DNA of 64,000 bases, from the NCBI RefSeq assembly GCF_910592395.1, contig NC_088322.1:12457431-12521430 (forward strand), in the 5' to 3' direction. Positions 45,801 to 53,515 of this stretch are shown here, piece after piece. The stretch comes from Lineus longissimus (lineage: Eukaryota > Nemertea > Pilidiophora > Heteronemertea > Lineidae). The position numbers were made by a program, and so were the translations under genes. The notes below the pieces were generated by a model. The model saw only the letters and a list, made by a program, of their open reading frames with translations, did not search any database and was not told the DNA's origin. How positions within the stretch are numbered: the first letter of the stretch is position 1; each line of letters opens with the position of its first letter.

Positions 45801-48800
45801 TTTTCATAACAGAGCAGGTTATTGTTGTGAAACATGATCTCCCCACGCAGGATCTCTGGAAAGAAACGTGGAGAATAAGACGTTGAGAATAGTTTCTTCG
45901 TTGTCGTGGCGACGGTCGTCGTGGCAACGGTTGCTACCGGCGACCAAGATGGCAGTACACGCAACTTGACTGCTGATGAATGCATGGCAACAGATTAAGG
46001 GAATTTTTTGTGATGCTTTTTTTAGAAAATCTCGGAAGGATAAGAAAAGTGTTTTGATATTGGCAATTTGCCAATTTTGGTAATTTATTTTCATAACGTC
46101 GCCAAACATTTTCTCAACAGTTTACGGACTGCCAGGTACCTGAAGCGCAGCAGACAATGACCCTGATCACATGACAGGTGGCGGAACAAATCAAAATAGC
46201 GGAAAAGATTCAAAATTTGAATATGATTTGCGTATTTCGATAACATCTTGATCAAAATAATGAGCAAGACTAAAATTGTATGCAACCAGTGAACGTATTC
46301 AAGGTCACGTCTGCTGCTGTGGGTGGCGGTTCAAGGTCAAAGGTCAAAGCCCGCTGACCCATAACCAGCCAATCATAGCGGGTTCGGTATAAAAATGGCC
46401 CAATGGGAACATACTTACAATCGCTCACAAAATAAGATGTGTCTGAAATTATGGACACAGTCTTGTTTACTGGACCTAAAATGTCGGTCCAGTCAATGGT
46501 CGCCGCATGACAGAGAAGGTTGTTATTCACAAACTCTATATCGCCATTTAGGATGTCTGCAAAAGAGCATGATGGGTAATTGAGATTATCTAGGTCATGT
46601 GAGAATAGGGTAAGGGTAGCCATGTTGCAAGGTTGTAACACCATAGTTGATTTTCGTCCAAACTAACCACCCAATATTGCTCAAGATCGATGGCACTGTA
46701 GGATGCAAGCATTTTGCTTTGTTAGTTCTGCTGTCAAAACCCAGGAGGCACCACCATGCAAGAAAATGTCTTCAAGGAAGGGTTTTAAAGGCTGTCTTCG
46801 TAAAAACACTTTAAACTTAAATTCGAATCTATTTATGTATTGGCATGTCTTGCATCTTGCAGAATTTTCATGAGCTTGAGTCATTAAAAATTTGCTTGGG
46901 TACATACCGGGTGGGGGAGGGGGAGGGGCAAGATGGGTTGGATAGAAGGTGGGATGATCTGAGCTGCAGAGACTTCACCGGCAGGGGGGGGGCTGAAATT
47001 TGTTGGGAAGGGAGTACCCTCTAAACTTGATCTAAAGCCAAGATGAGAAAGGTCATTCTACATAAGACTATCTTATAGTTCTTACATGGAACGAGACACT
47101 TTTCCCCGGACTTCAGATGAAAAATATAATTTTGGTTTGGGTGGTTAGTTTGGACGTTTCGGACGACTTTTTGTTATCAATCAAATTTGTGGGAAATTTA
47201 ATGTTTGGGCAAATCCAGAGATCACGAAACACAAATATCCAAATTCTGATTGCCCTTTATGTACAGAGCACTTTCTTTTGAATGAGACAAGCCCTAGACC
47301 CCCCCCCCCCCCATAATTTCTTTTTGAATTCTAATGCACAACCTTGCAATGGACTCGTATGCTTTGAATAGAGAACTTAAAGTCTAACCTTTTTCGGCTA
47401 TTGCTAACTCGCGACTGACATTTTTTTACGATTTTATCTGCAGTGTATTGCACTAACACTCATCATTGAAAACTGCTTTTTTCAACCAGAGCAGTTTTGA
47501 TTTTTCTCCTTTTTTTAAAGAGAAATTCCAAGATCTTCTAAAATTTGCCAGAAAAATAAGATTTAAGTTCCCTACCTAAAGAATTGGACATGGGGCGACA
47601 TTTAGGCATCGAGGCATTGGTTATGATATGCTACTAGGCATATCAAATATGAGGGAGAACATTCACTGGGTGGCTTGACGCAATATCTCATTTCCATGAA
47701 ATGGAGCCAAAAAAGTCTCGCACCACTGCCGAAAATATTGTCTACGCCATTTTGATCATCTTCCCACAGAAGGCTGTCATATTATCGTTCCTAAAATACA
47801 CTCAATCGAATAGCACCTATCCAGAGGCCTACTATGAGGCGATAATGATGATAGCCGACGAAAGCAATGGAAGGCTCACAGAGGTTTAAAATTGGCCACG
47901 GTAGTATGCAGGCAACTGACAATGCCTGCAGACATCACTGCTTAACTGCATCCACAACTTCCCCTAATAAAACACCTGTGAATCTTCATGATTGACAGTA
48001 TCATGCAGACATGAAAAAGAGTTTGTAGAAGGAAAAGGGTTCAGATGAGTAGGTTAGTTGATGATACCATGACGAACAAGGAGTTAGATGATACATATAT
48101 ATCAGAATTGTGCATTGAATGTAGGTCACTCTGATTCTCAGATTGACCTTGGCAAAAGTGAATGCCAAGGTCATCTAATTTAATTCCCAGAAGGACCTTG
48201 AGCAAGTAGAACAAAGGTCAATGGGAATCGGCAAGTGACCTTAAAAATGTTGAATGTCAAATGAAACTTGACACACAAACTATCAGAGTGACCTTGACAT
48301 AGAGGGATGAAAGGTATATATAAATTGCTCTAAACATACAGATAGTGAAACGAAATACTCTTGTTTCAAAGATCTAAGACTGGACAACTTGGTGTTGTCA
48401 ACCCATTGTTTATTCAAACTAAACATGTTATCAAACAACCATGCGCATGGTATCAAGCTTAAATCAGTCTTGGGTCAGTGAACCTGGAGTATTTTAGGGG
48501 TATCCATAATTACCAACATTTTCCAAAGGGTACCAATTCTTGGGGTCAGTGATGAATGTATACTTCTGAACTTTTTTATCTTCAAATGTTAATAAATATC
48601 CTAAGTAATCCCAATTTCCAAAAGTACTATTTTAGGAGAAGTAAGAGGGTTTTCAAAAAGAGTATCTTTTGTACCTTTTTGAAAATGCTGATGATTATGG
48701 ATGACCACATTGTGTGTACATGTATCTGAAATTGAATGCAAAATAGTACAAATACCCACTGGTATTTAGAATAGTATTTACTTTTGCTGGACACGCCCTT

Positions 48801-49460
48801 CTCCCCTCCCCCTCCCCCCCCCCCTGCAAAAAAGGCCAATGTACAGATCAATAAGTATGCAATGTTGATTGAAAATTAGAGGAAGATTCTACTCCAGGAA
48901 CTGCTGACACCTGGTGATGGAATGATCAACAAGAAAGCTAGTTCTTTCTTCTTTGGGTCAAAAAAACCAACACAAACTATGCCACCTGCTGTTTGGTAGA
49001 ACACATGCTTTTTGATTGTTTACCTAGGTTTCCACAACCCCCCCCCCCCCCCCCCCCCAGATCAACCAATGAATCCCAGATTTTACCACCTTACCTCTCA
49101 AATTGATGAATCTGAGTTCCTTCAGTCCAACATTCTTATCATTCGGTTTCACGTTGGCCACCACGTATAAGCTGTATTTCTTCGGCTCGCCTCTCCGCGC
49201 GCTAAACAGCGTCTGCCCGCGTATGATCTCCAACTTCTTGAGTGGGACATAGTCGGCGTAGACGTATGCAATCAAGACGTAGCCCGTCACCTCGCGAATA
49301 TTTTCCAAGAAGCCCAAGTCATAATTTATTGTCGGGTCGTCTAAGAAGGTAATTTCTAAGTTTCCATTGACGTACGTGCAGTTCGTGTATCGTTCTCGCA
49401 GGAAGTCGTATCTGAACTTGGCCGGGCGCGATTGGAGACCTTCGTGTGTGCCAGCACAAA
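30597..49460 (-). CDS. EGFR: EGFR/ErbB receptor tyrosine kinase, 20 constitutive exons plus one alternative (signal-peptide exon not placed)
   Basis: Exon-by-exon reading gives one frame through 20 exons, all splice phases agreeing, for about 1378 residues. Layout, numbered from the first residue seen: L1 (1-168), CR1 and L2 (169-481), extended CR2 (482-784), TM helix (about 787-808), juxtamembrane, kinase (about 860-1125), tail to 1378. Kinase landmarks: [11 protein letters not shown] loop, VAIK Lys891, helix-C Glu908, gatekeeper Ser936 (Thr in human EGFR), HRD Asp983, DFG Asp1001, activation-loop Tyr1015. The spacing between these residues equals human EGFR without gaps. By family it sits in the plasma membrane, binds EGF-like ligands, dimerises through the CR1 arm and signals to Ras/MAPK through tail tyrosines. 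CR2 is about twice the vertebrate length, as in Drosophila EGFR. The mature N-terminus is essentially complete, but the first exon is missing or beyond the window. Confidence 0.95.
31066..31191 (-). CDS. EGFR: ErbB exon 19: C-terminal tail
   Basis: Acceptor CATTGCAG, donor GTAAGTAA, phase 1 to 1. It carries several acidic tyrosine sites: [16 protein letters not shown] and HYMDIID. Confidence 0.85.
31471..31669 (-). CDS. EGFR: ErbB exon 18: C-terminal tail
   Basis: Acceptor TCTTGTTTAG, donor AGAG|GTAAGT. Contains RYSSDP, conserved in vertebrate EGFR tails, plus SDYDERTP and KYAHLEG tyrosines. Otherwise polar and probably disordered. Confidence 0.9.
31846..32040 (-). CDS. EGFR: ErbB exon 17: start of C-terminal tail
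   Basis: Acceptor CTCTCCAG, donor AAAG|GTAGGT, 65 codons in phase 0. GDKLMRLPS matches the segment just after the EGFR kinase, and [10 protein letters not shown] matches the conserved VVDADEYLIP autophosphorylation site. Confidence 0.95.
32857..33123 (-). CDS. Possible alternative 3'-terminal ErbB exon
   Basis: Within the intron between exons 16 and 17, a strong acceptor (TTTGTTTCCACCCACAG) opens an 88-codon frame ending in TGA, starting [13 protein letters not shown] and ending in a hydrophobic run ([19 protein letters not shown]). The phase is 0, matching the donor of exon 16. If used, it would replace the whole phosphotyrosine tail. No family recognised and no good donor inside; it could also be chance. 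Confidence 0.25.
   Translation of the reverse strand, partial: HDELCRFEDLATVASLSTPNLLMADFYPHVCDHKSVSWASYASSSCANIPGHAYDTVAVSLSFCLGIVMHGACMFVMFPALLLSVHKF
33192..33375. mobile_element. Small foldback MITE in an ErbB intron
   Basis: CTATTTATTTTTG near 33202 is mirrored by CAAAAATAAATAG near 33345, a perfect 13-bp inverted pair. The outer part ends in ATTTACAGTA. A diverged relative is at about 60,060-60,130. Confidence 0.5.
34340..34437 (-). CDS. EGFR: ErbB exon 16: end of kinase C-lobe
   Basis: Acceptor ATAATTTCCAG, donor [24 protein letters not shown] and [14 protein letters not shown] match the last kinase helices of EGFR. The donor lies in phase 0, before GDKLMRLPS of exon 17. Confidence 0.95.
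34744..34890 (-). CDS. EGFR: ErbB exon 15: kinase C-lobe
   Basis: Acceptor CTTACTTTGCAG, donor [37 protein letters not shown] and [12 protein letters not shown] are diagnostic of the ErbB family. Confidence 0.97.
35580..35655 (-). CDS. EGFR: ErbB exon 14: activation segment / helix F
   Basis: Acceptor CGTTATTTCAG, donor [22 protein letters not shown] carries the P+1 loop and ALE motif; HKSDVWSYG is the helix-F start. The first residue Met replaces Val of human KVPIKWM. Confidence 0.97.
35934..36025 (-). CDS. EGFR: ErbB exon 13: DFG and activation loop
   Basis: Acceptor ATGTTTTTCAG, donor AAA|GTAAGA. Encodes [12 protein letters not shown] and [10 protein letters not shown], with the Mg-binding Asp and the conserved activation-loop Tyr. 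Confidence 0.97.
36286..36748 (-). CDS. EGFR: ErbB exon 12: juxtamembrane end and kinase N-lobe to catalytic loop
   Basis: Acceptor CTTTTTTGCAG, donor CTGG|GTAAGG. Runs from [10 protein letters not shown] through the Gly loop, VAIK, helix C, the [12 protein letters not shown] hinge (Ser gatekeeper before Gln) and [10 protein letters not shown]. All catalytic residues present. Confidence 0.97.
36887..37040 (-). CDS. EGFR: ErbB exon 11: transmembrane helix and juxtamembrane
   Basis: Acceptor CGATTTGCAG, donor GTG|GTGAGT. One hydrophobic span of about 22 residues ([20 protein letters not shown]), followed by the stop-transfer segment [11 protein letters not shown]. Small residues near the helix start (GASVA) resemble the dimer motif of ErbB helices. 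Confidence 0.95.
37270..37340 (-). mobile_element. tRNA-derived SINE head in an ErbB intron
   Basis: Minus strand shows an A-box-like GGCGCAGTGGTGTGG and a B box GGGTTCAATCC (37289-37279) at tRNA spacing, but no cloverleaf with a clear anticodon. Confidence 0.5.
38516..38610 (-). CDS. EGFR: ErbB exon 10: extracellular stalk
   Basis: Acceptor GTATTTTCAG, donor TCATC|GTAAGT. Starts [10 protein letters not shown] and ends LCVGELNSS just before the membrane; three cysteines close the last CR2 module. Confidence 0.9.
38786..39070 (-). CDS. EGFR: ErbB exon 9: extra cysteine-rich modules of CR2
   Basis: Acceptor TTTCCTTCCAG, donor ACT|GTAAGT, 95 codons in phase 0. Furin-like CxxC and CxxxC spacing ([20 protein letters not shown]-like, [12 protein letters not shown]). 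This length of CR2 has no counterpart in human EGFR but resembles the extended region of Drosophila EGFR. Confidence 0.93.
39455..39656 (-). CDS. EGFR: ErbB exon 8: CR2 module
   Basis: Acceptor TTTTCTTTTGTAG, donor CCG|GTAGGT (an alternative GT lies four bases further on). Cys-rich: [33 protein letters not shown]. Confidence 0.9.
39720..39905 (-). mobile_element. Decayed tRNA-derived SINE in an ErbB intron
   Basis: The A box TGGTCTAGTGGTTGAGG (39886-39870) is clear but the B box is eroded. The body keeps CTTGGGCAAATGACGTAATTGC (39816-39795), a motif common in animal tRNA-SINE bodies. Confidence 0.45.
40032..40162 (-). CDS. EGFR: ErbB exon 7: CR2 module
   Basis: Acceptor CATCTTTCAG, donor GGAGG|GTAAGC (phase 2). 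[15 protein letters not shown] and QCQPCHENC fit the furin-like repeat; NCT is a glycosylation sequon. Confidence 0.92.
40272..40468 (-). CDS. EGFR: ErbB exon 6: start of CR2
   Basis: Acceptor TTCATTTCTAG, donor [22 protein letters not shown] corresponds to the GCWGP signature at the start of EGFR domain [14 protein letters not shown] follows. Confidence 0.95.
40675..40892 (-). CDS. EGFR: ErbB exon 5: second half of L2 (ligand-binding domain III)
   Basis: Acceptor CTTCCTTTCAG, donor [21 protein letters not shown] and [16 protein letters not shown] match the last turns and cap of the L2 beta-helix. Confidence 0.95.
41675..41860 (-). other. Unplaced ORF with paired-cysteine pattern inside an ErbB intron
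   Basis: A 61-codon open frame includes [11 protein letters not shown] and [11 protein letters not shown], i.e. CxxCC ... CxxCxxH, like a small zinc ribbon. No flanking splice signals that fit the ErbB frame were found. It may be a transposon or gene fragment, or chance. Confidence 0.2.
42511..43150 (-). CDS. EGFR: ErbB exon 4: CR1 with dimerisation arm, and first half of L2
   Basis: Acceptor TTCATTTCAG, donor TTGAG|GTGAGT; 640 bases. The segments [12 protein letters not shown] and [13 protein letters not shown] form CR1. The arm region runs from [12 protein letters not shown] to [11 protein letters not shown]2 begins at about [15 protein letters not shown] and continues to [11 protein letters not shown]. 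This one exon covers what is several exons in vertebrates. Confidence 0.96.
43452..43532 (-). CDS. EGFR: ErbB exon 3: start of CR1
   Basis: Acceptor TTTGTTTCAG, donor ACAT|GTAAGT, phase 1 to 1, 81 bases. [18 protein letters not shown] matches the first CR1 module (GSCWG in human). Confidence 0.93.
43986..44142. repeat. Poly(C) tracts in an ErbB intron
   Basis: A run of 21 C at 43986-44006 and an interrupted run near 44118-44140. Other C runs are at about 47300-47312, 48806-48823, 49038-49058, 61171-61186 and 61474-61486; G runs are at about 46985 and 53465. On the transcript several would be G-runs. Confidence 0.7.
45065..45360. repeat. Tandem 147-bp repeat, each unit with a perfect 14-bp inverted repeat
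   Basis: Units at about 45065-45211 and 45212-45360. In each, CATTCAAATTCAAA (45101-45114 in unit 1) is mirrored by TTTGAATTTGAATG (45166-45179), enough for a long RNA hairpin. It lies in the intron just downstream of alternative exon 2b. Confidence 0.75.
45414..45526. repeat. 36-bp imperfect inverted repeat
   Basis: Arms 45414-45449 and 45491-45526 match as inverted copies at roughly 30 of 36 positions (shared TTAATTGAGA and GTTTTCTGAAC). The loop is 41 bases. About 200 bases downstream of the donor of alternative exon 2b on the transcript. Confidence 0.65.
45727..45855 (-). CDS. EGFR: ErbB alternative exon 2b: C-terminal end of L1
   Basis: Acceptor CGTTTCTTTCCAG, donor CCGT|GTAAGT, 129 bases, phase 1 to 1. 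It encodes [20 protein letters not shown]... to YYRRPC and aligns along its length with exon 2a (NNNLLC, I.W.DIL, final Cys) at roughly 45% identity, three residues shorter. It joins exon 1 and exon 3 in frame. It lacks the NKT sequon of 2a. Confidence 0.9.
46299..46346 (+). promoter_or_regulatory. Nuclear-receptor-type motifs between the alternative exons
   Basis: TCAAGGTCA (46299-46307) is a perfect monomeric ERR/SF-1 type site, and AGGTCAAAGGTCA (46334-46346) a perfect DR1. Motif evidence only. Confidence 0.35.
46419..46556 (-). CDS. EGFR: ErbB alternative exon 2a: C-terminal end of L1
   Basis: Acceptor GCTCTTTTGCAG, donor GATT|GTAAGT, 138 bases, phase 1 to 1. It encodes [20 protein letters not shown]... 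to SYFVSDC, matching human EILHGAVRFSNNPALC and the following cap. It carries an NKT sequon. Spliced to 2b it would read T+AG = TAG stop; spliced to exon 3 it reads T+GT = Cys. Confidence 0.92.
48116..48300. promoter_or_regulatory. Cluster of AGGTCA/TGACCT half-sites in an ErbB intron
   Basis: At least six half-sites in both orientations, including CCAAGGTCAT and GTGACCTTGAC (ERR/SF-1-like), within 185 bases. They could be receptor-binding sites or a degenerate repeat. Confidence 0.3.
49095..49460 (-). CDS. EGFR: ErbB exon 1 of those seen: most of L1 (ligand-binding domain I)
   Basis: Acceptor GCTTTCTGTCTTTACAG, donor [20 protein letters not shown] is the mature N-terminus signature. [25 protein letters not shown] and [10 protein letters not shown] are classic L1 beta-helix turns. 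The acceptor is phase 1, as in vertebrate EGFR after the signal exon. An in-frame ATG at 49491 ([14 protein letters not shown]) lies upstream, but the intact acceptor makes it less likely as a start. Confidence 0.95.
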
Positions 49461-52400
49461 CTGTAAAGACAGAAAGCGATAGTTTTAACATACATGAAAG
49501 CTACTGTGAAATATTTTTCTTAAAATATTTATCATTTGATGGCAACATTTTAACTTATAAGTTCAAAATATAAAGTGTTTGGCTCAAGTCACCCTTTGAT
49601 TCCGAAAAGTTTACATCTTCCATCCTCATGCCCCCCTCATTACCACCCCTGTCATAAATAAAAGTTTATGCTACGGGCACATTCAAAAGTAACATATTAT
49701 AATAATGGTTCCACAAAACATTGAATCTATGAAGATCAGACATTCCACAGACAGCATTCAGTTTGAAAGGTACCTCAGATAAGGTTCAAAAGAGTTGCAA
49801 AACTGTGTGTACGACAAGGGACATTACCTCTGTATAAACAAGGGAGTTTAATTCTGACCAGTACAATGCACTCTGTTTCTCCTAAGAAGCTTGACAGAAA
49901 GCAATAAAACAATCTTAAGATTGCAAAATTTATGGATAAAACACCTCCTGCCTAAAATTCAACGAAGCAATTTTTTCCATCAAAAATGCCAAACTCAATT
50001 AACAAATCCTCAGTTAAACTTCACACATAAAATCAAAAATTGATTTTCAAGGCAACCGAGGGTACTGAACGACCCCTAGTGAGCAAGAAAAATGACACCT
50101 CTGTCGTTTCGAATAATAAGTTACTCAACGTGAAAATACGTTTTGACAAAACAGTCAATTTTTAACGCATCACTTCTCCCCGAGTCCCAGGGGTTGGTGT
50201 TTGCAGCTCAATTCGCATAATTTTCTTGGCAAATTGAATGATTTCTCAATGCCCGTGCCGCTGCTGGGATTGTGCGATATGCTGCATGATTATCCCAGAG
50301 AAAAGGTGTGGTTCTGCGTGATAAGTTTGCAGCGAGCGTAGAGACCCTGGGCATTAACCCTTCAAGTGTGAGGTGCAGTGGATGACAATAATTCACAGAG
50401 TAATCAGAACTGTAATGAAAACTTTGAAGTTGAAGTTCTGTGGCGGATTTAGGGGGGAACATTAGGCGTGTGCCCTCCCACACATTTTGGTGGAGAAAAA
50501 CGATTAAAATATTTTAGCCCAGGGATGATAAATATAACTTCTAATTTCAACCATAAGCTCCAACCTCAGGAAAACTGAAGCAAACTGAAGAGAAATCCAT
50601 ACGAATCATTGTAATCTAAACAGTTTAATCAAACCAGGAAGTACATCCTGGGTTGAGGTAATTTTGCTTAGTTCCAGCAATGTTTGCATGGACTTTTGCT
50701 CCTAAGAAACTAAAATAAACTTTTCTTTCACTGGCTGGAAAGTGATGAAATATTTGTTAATAAGAGCTTGGCGTGTGTCCTCCATGCAGGATTTAGATAT
50801 TCACAACAAATATAAAGTGCTTTTCGTAGATTTTCTGGCGACACCATTACCTCTAGGCCATCAAAAGGAAATGGCGCAGACCTCTCTTCATTATGATTTT
50901 TTTAATCATCTCTGGTTTATTTCGTGCAAAATCGCATCAAATAAATCAGCGATGGTCCGTTAGTTTGTGACATTTTAACACCTAAATATGAAGAACACAC
51001 ACTCAACCATGGGGTACCGGAAGTTGCAATCCAAAAGTCAAACAAATTAAAAGGAGCAATCAAAAGAGAATGGGTTAACCTGGCCATAATACGGAAATCT
51101 CACAAAGTACCTCAAAAGAAAGGAAGTTTACTTAGATTCATTGACTCAGAAATGTATCCTGAAAAACCACTCCAAATTAGAATTGTTGGATTAAAGTGTT
51201 CACAGTGTGGACAAGCTGACTATTCCATTGTTTAGTTGGTCAGTTTGGGTTTTTCATTAACCCTCGCATCTTGACACGCAAGGTAAACTGTCTGTTTTTT
51301 GCCAAGACCCAAGACTCTGATCTCCAATTTCAAAATAGCCTTGAAGAAGTAATTCCCTATTTCAATATTGATAGATTTCAAGGCTGAATCCTAAGACCAG
51401 TAAACCTGCCAATCCCATCACAATTTCCTAAAATTAGGATAACATAAATCAAATGGGGAGTCAGTGCGTCAAAGACCATGAAAACCAAACCATCGGGAAC
51501 CTCGCGTTATCTTCTGTTTTTCAACCGGGAGCCTAACACTTCATCTTCATTCGGAAATAGCTGAAACTCGATGCCGAAAATCGGCGTAAGATTTCAAGAT
51601 GCAAAGTTGCGTTTTGATGCAATCTAAAACCAGGCAGGATGGGACAATTTGCAGTTTAGCATCTCACATTTCGGTGGTTAGTAGCGATTACTGCACGATG
51701 CATATTAATTAGCGGCGATTTCACAACCAGTGATCAGAATGATCATTTTTTTGCGCAGCATTTTGTGCCATTTCTCTAAGGATGTTTTGAAGACTCCAGT
51801 AATAAAATCAGCCAAGGTTTTTCAGAATCTAGCGAAGAGAATGTTCCAGATTCGAAATAAATATAGCTATTATAGCTGTTTTGCGGCAATTTCATTATTT
51901 TATCAAGGCAATTTCTGATAAGTGATCAAATTCAAACTGTTTTTGTGGAAAATCTCTACAATTTCCCCTATGAGCTACATGTAAACAATAACATGTCATG
52001 TGTTATATAAATGATTCTAAACAACTGAATAAAATCAACATTCCCTGAACTGAGTAACCCCAACTGGCAAATTTCTTTTTCACAATTAACAGATTACATT
52101 CCAAAGTTGCCAATCTATTTATTATTGAATGCAATTAATAAATTTTTAACGATTTTTTTCTCTCCAGTATGTCCAGACTGTGCAGGAATAATTGATTGCT
52201 GATTGTTTTAATTAATGAATTAATTAGAGAATCGGAGCAAAAACATTAGAGGTTGACTATTTCGGAGACTTTTAGACTCCAAATCCAATCTTCAGTTCAA
52301 AATTCTAAGAAATTGATATGACAGAACTGCTTTGCATTTAAGTTAAAATTGGTGTGTTTCCAGAATCAGCTCAAAATATGAGACAATCAGTACAAATCTT

Positions 52401-53460
52401 CATTTTTAGAAAAGAAATGAATCGGCCTAAAAAAGCTTGAAAATTTACATTTAGAACAACTGATTTTCATCTTGTATGGTACATGTACTAATTGCTATTG
52501 TATCTGAGGTATTTTAGAAAAACAACTTCTCAAATTGATAGTTATGAATTGTTTACTACACTCTATTTTTAGGCCAAAGATATTTTTGGAATAAACTTTG
52601 GCCATTCATGAATTTTTTTGCCAATTTTGTCTATTCTGTAGGCGGTCTGGCTATTTCCATCACTAAGTCTCTAAAATTAGATTTGGCTTAGTCGATAAAT
52701 CGTTTGTCGTTTGATGCCGATTATGCCTGGTGATGTCATAGATAGACAAATCAATAATCACGCACTTGTATCAAATTTTTGCCATGATTTCTGATGTGAT
52801 ATTTGCTACTCAGTCACTCTTTATGGTTTTGGTTTAAAAAATTATTATTAACCCTTCAAGTTACACACACACTTTGGACAAAATGACCAAGGACAGGAAA
52901 ACATAGTTTTGAGGAAGTTTTCAGGGTCCCCCGAAAATGACAAACAAATTGATACGGGGTAGTGCACAACCTGCGCCTTTCAACAAGCGGCTTCACCGGG
53001 AAAATGTTTTGTGTCATGCCAACACGATGGACCAAACGTTGTCCCGCGCAAAACTGCCATACATTTCCCATTGAGATAATCGACCATGAAATGAAGCTGC
53101 AACCAAGCAAAACAATACAGCTTTCATTTTGATTTAAACCAGAACTAAAAACAGCGCAGCTATTTTTGAACGACTTCAATATACGAAACTGATCAAAGAT
53201 TTATAGGTGAAATCCCCTAAAGATCGTGAGAGCAGAAGTCAATTGTGGTGAGCAGAAATGCTAGGAGGAATTTCCGTGATATGGACAGCTTTGAAATGTC
53301 CCAGGGGAGACTGGGTATCGAATATGACGATTAGTTCAGTCAGTGCAAGTTATTGCTTTCAGTTTATACTCCTGTAAAAAAATGAGATTTAAATCGCTCT
53401 TTGCAGGATGTTTCAAGCTCCATCAACACTACAGGTTTGGAATCAAAATCTGTGTCCTTG
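49461..53460 (-). other. Probable first intron or 5' region of ErbB; no feature recognised
   Basis: AT-rich, low-complexity stretches and no open frame with acceptable splice sites that continues the receptor. ErbB first introns are commonly very large, which fits. Confidence 0.4.
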
Positions 53461-53464
53461 CAAG

Positions 53465-53515
53465 AGGGGGGGGGGGGCTTAATTGAGAGGTGTCCAGTAA
53501 AAGAGGTTCCACTGG
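53465..53515. mobile_element. Fragment of the GAGAGGTGTCC MITE family
   Basis: After a G-run, CTTAATTGAGAGGTGTCCAGTAAAAGAGGTTCCACTG matches one end of the elements at 23881 and 6837. Only a terminus remains. From here to 54,850 nothing further was recognised. Confidence 0.45.

Noticed and set aside
49461-49491. Start of the ErbB protein at the in-frame ATG 49491
   Set aside because: The sequence between is a clear pyrimidine tract with AG acceptor at the conserved phase-1 intron position; the resulting signal peptide would be very short.
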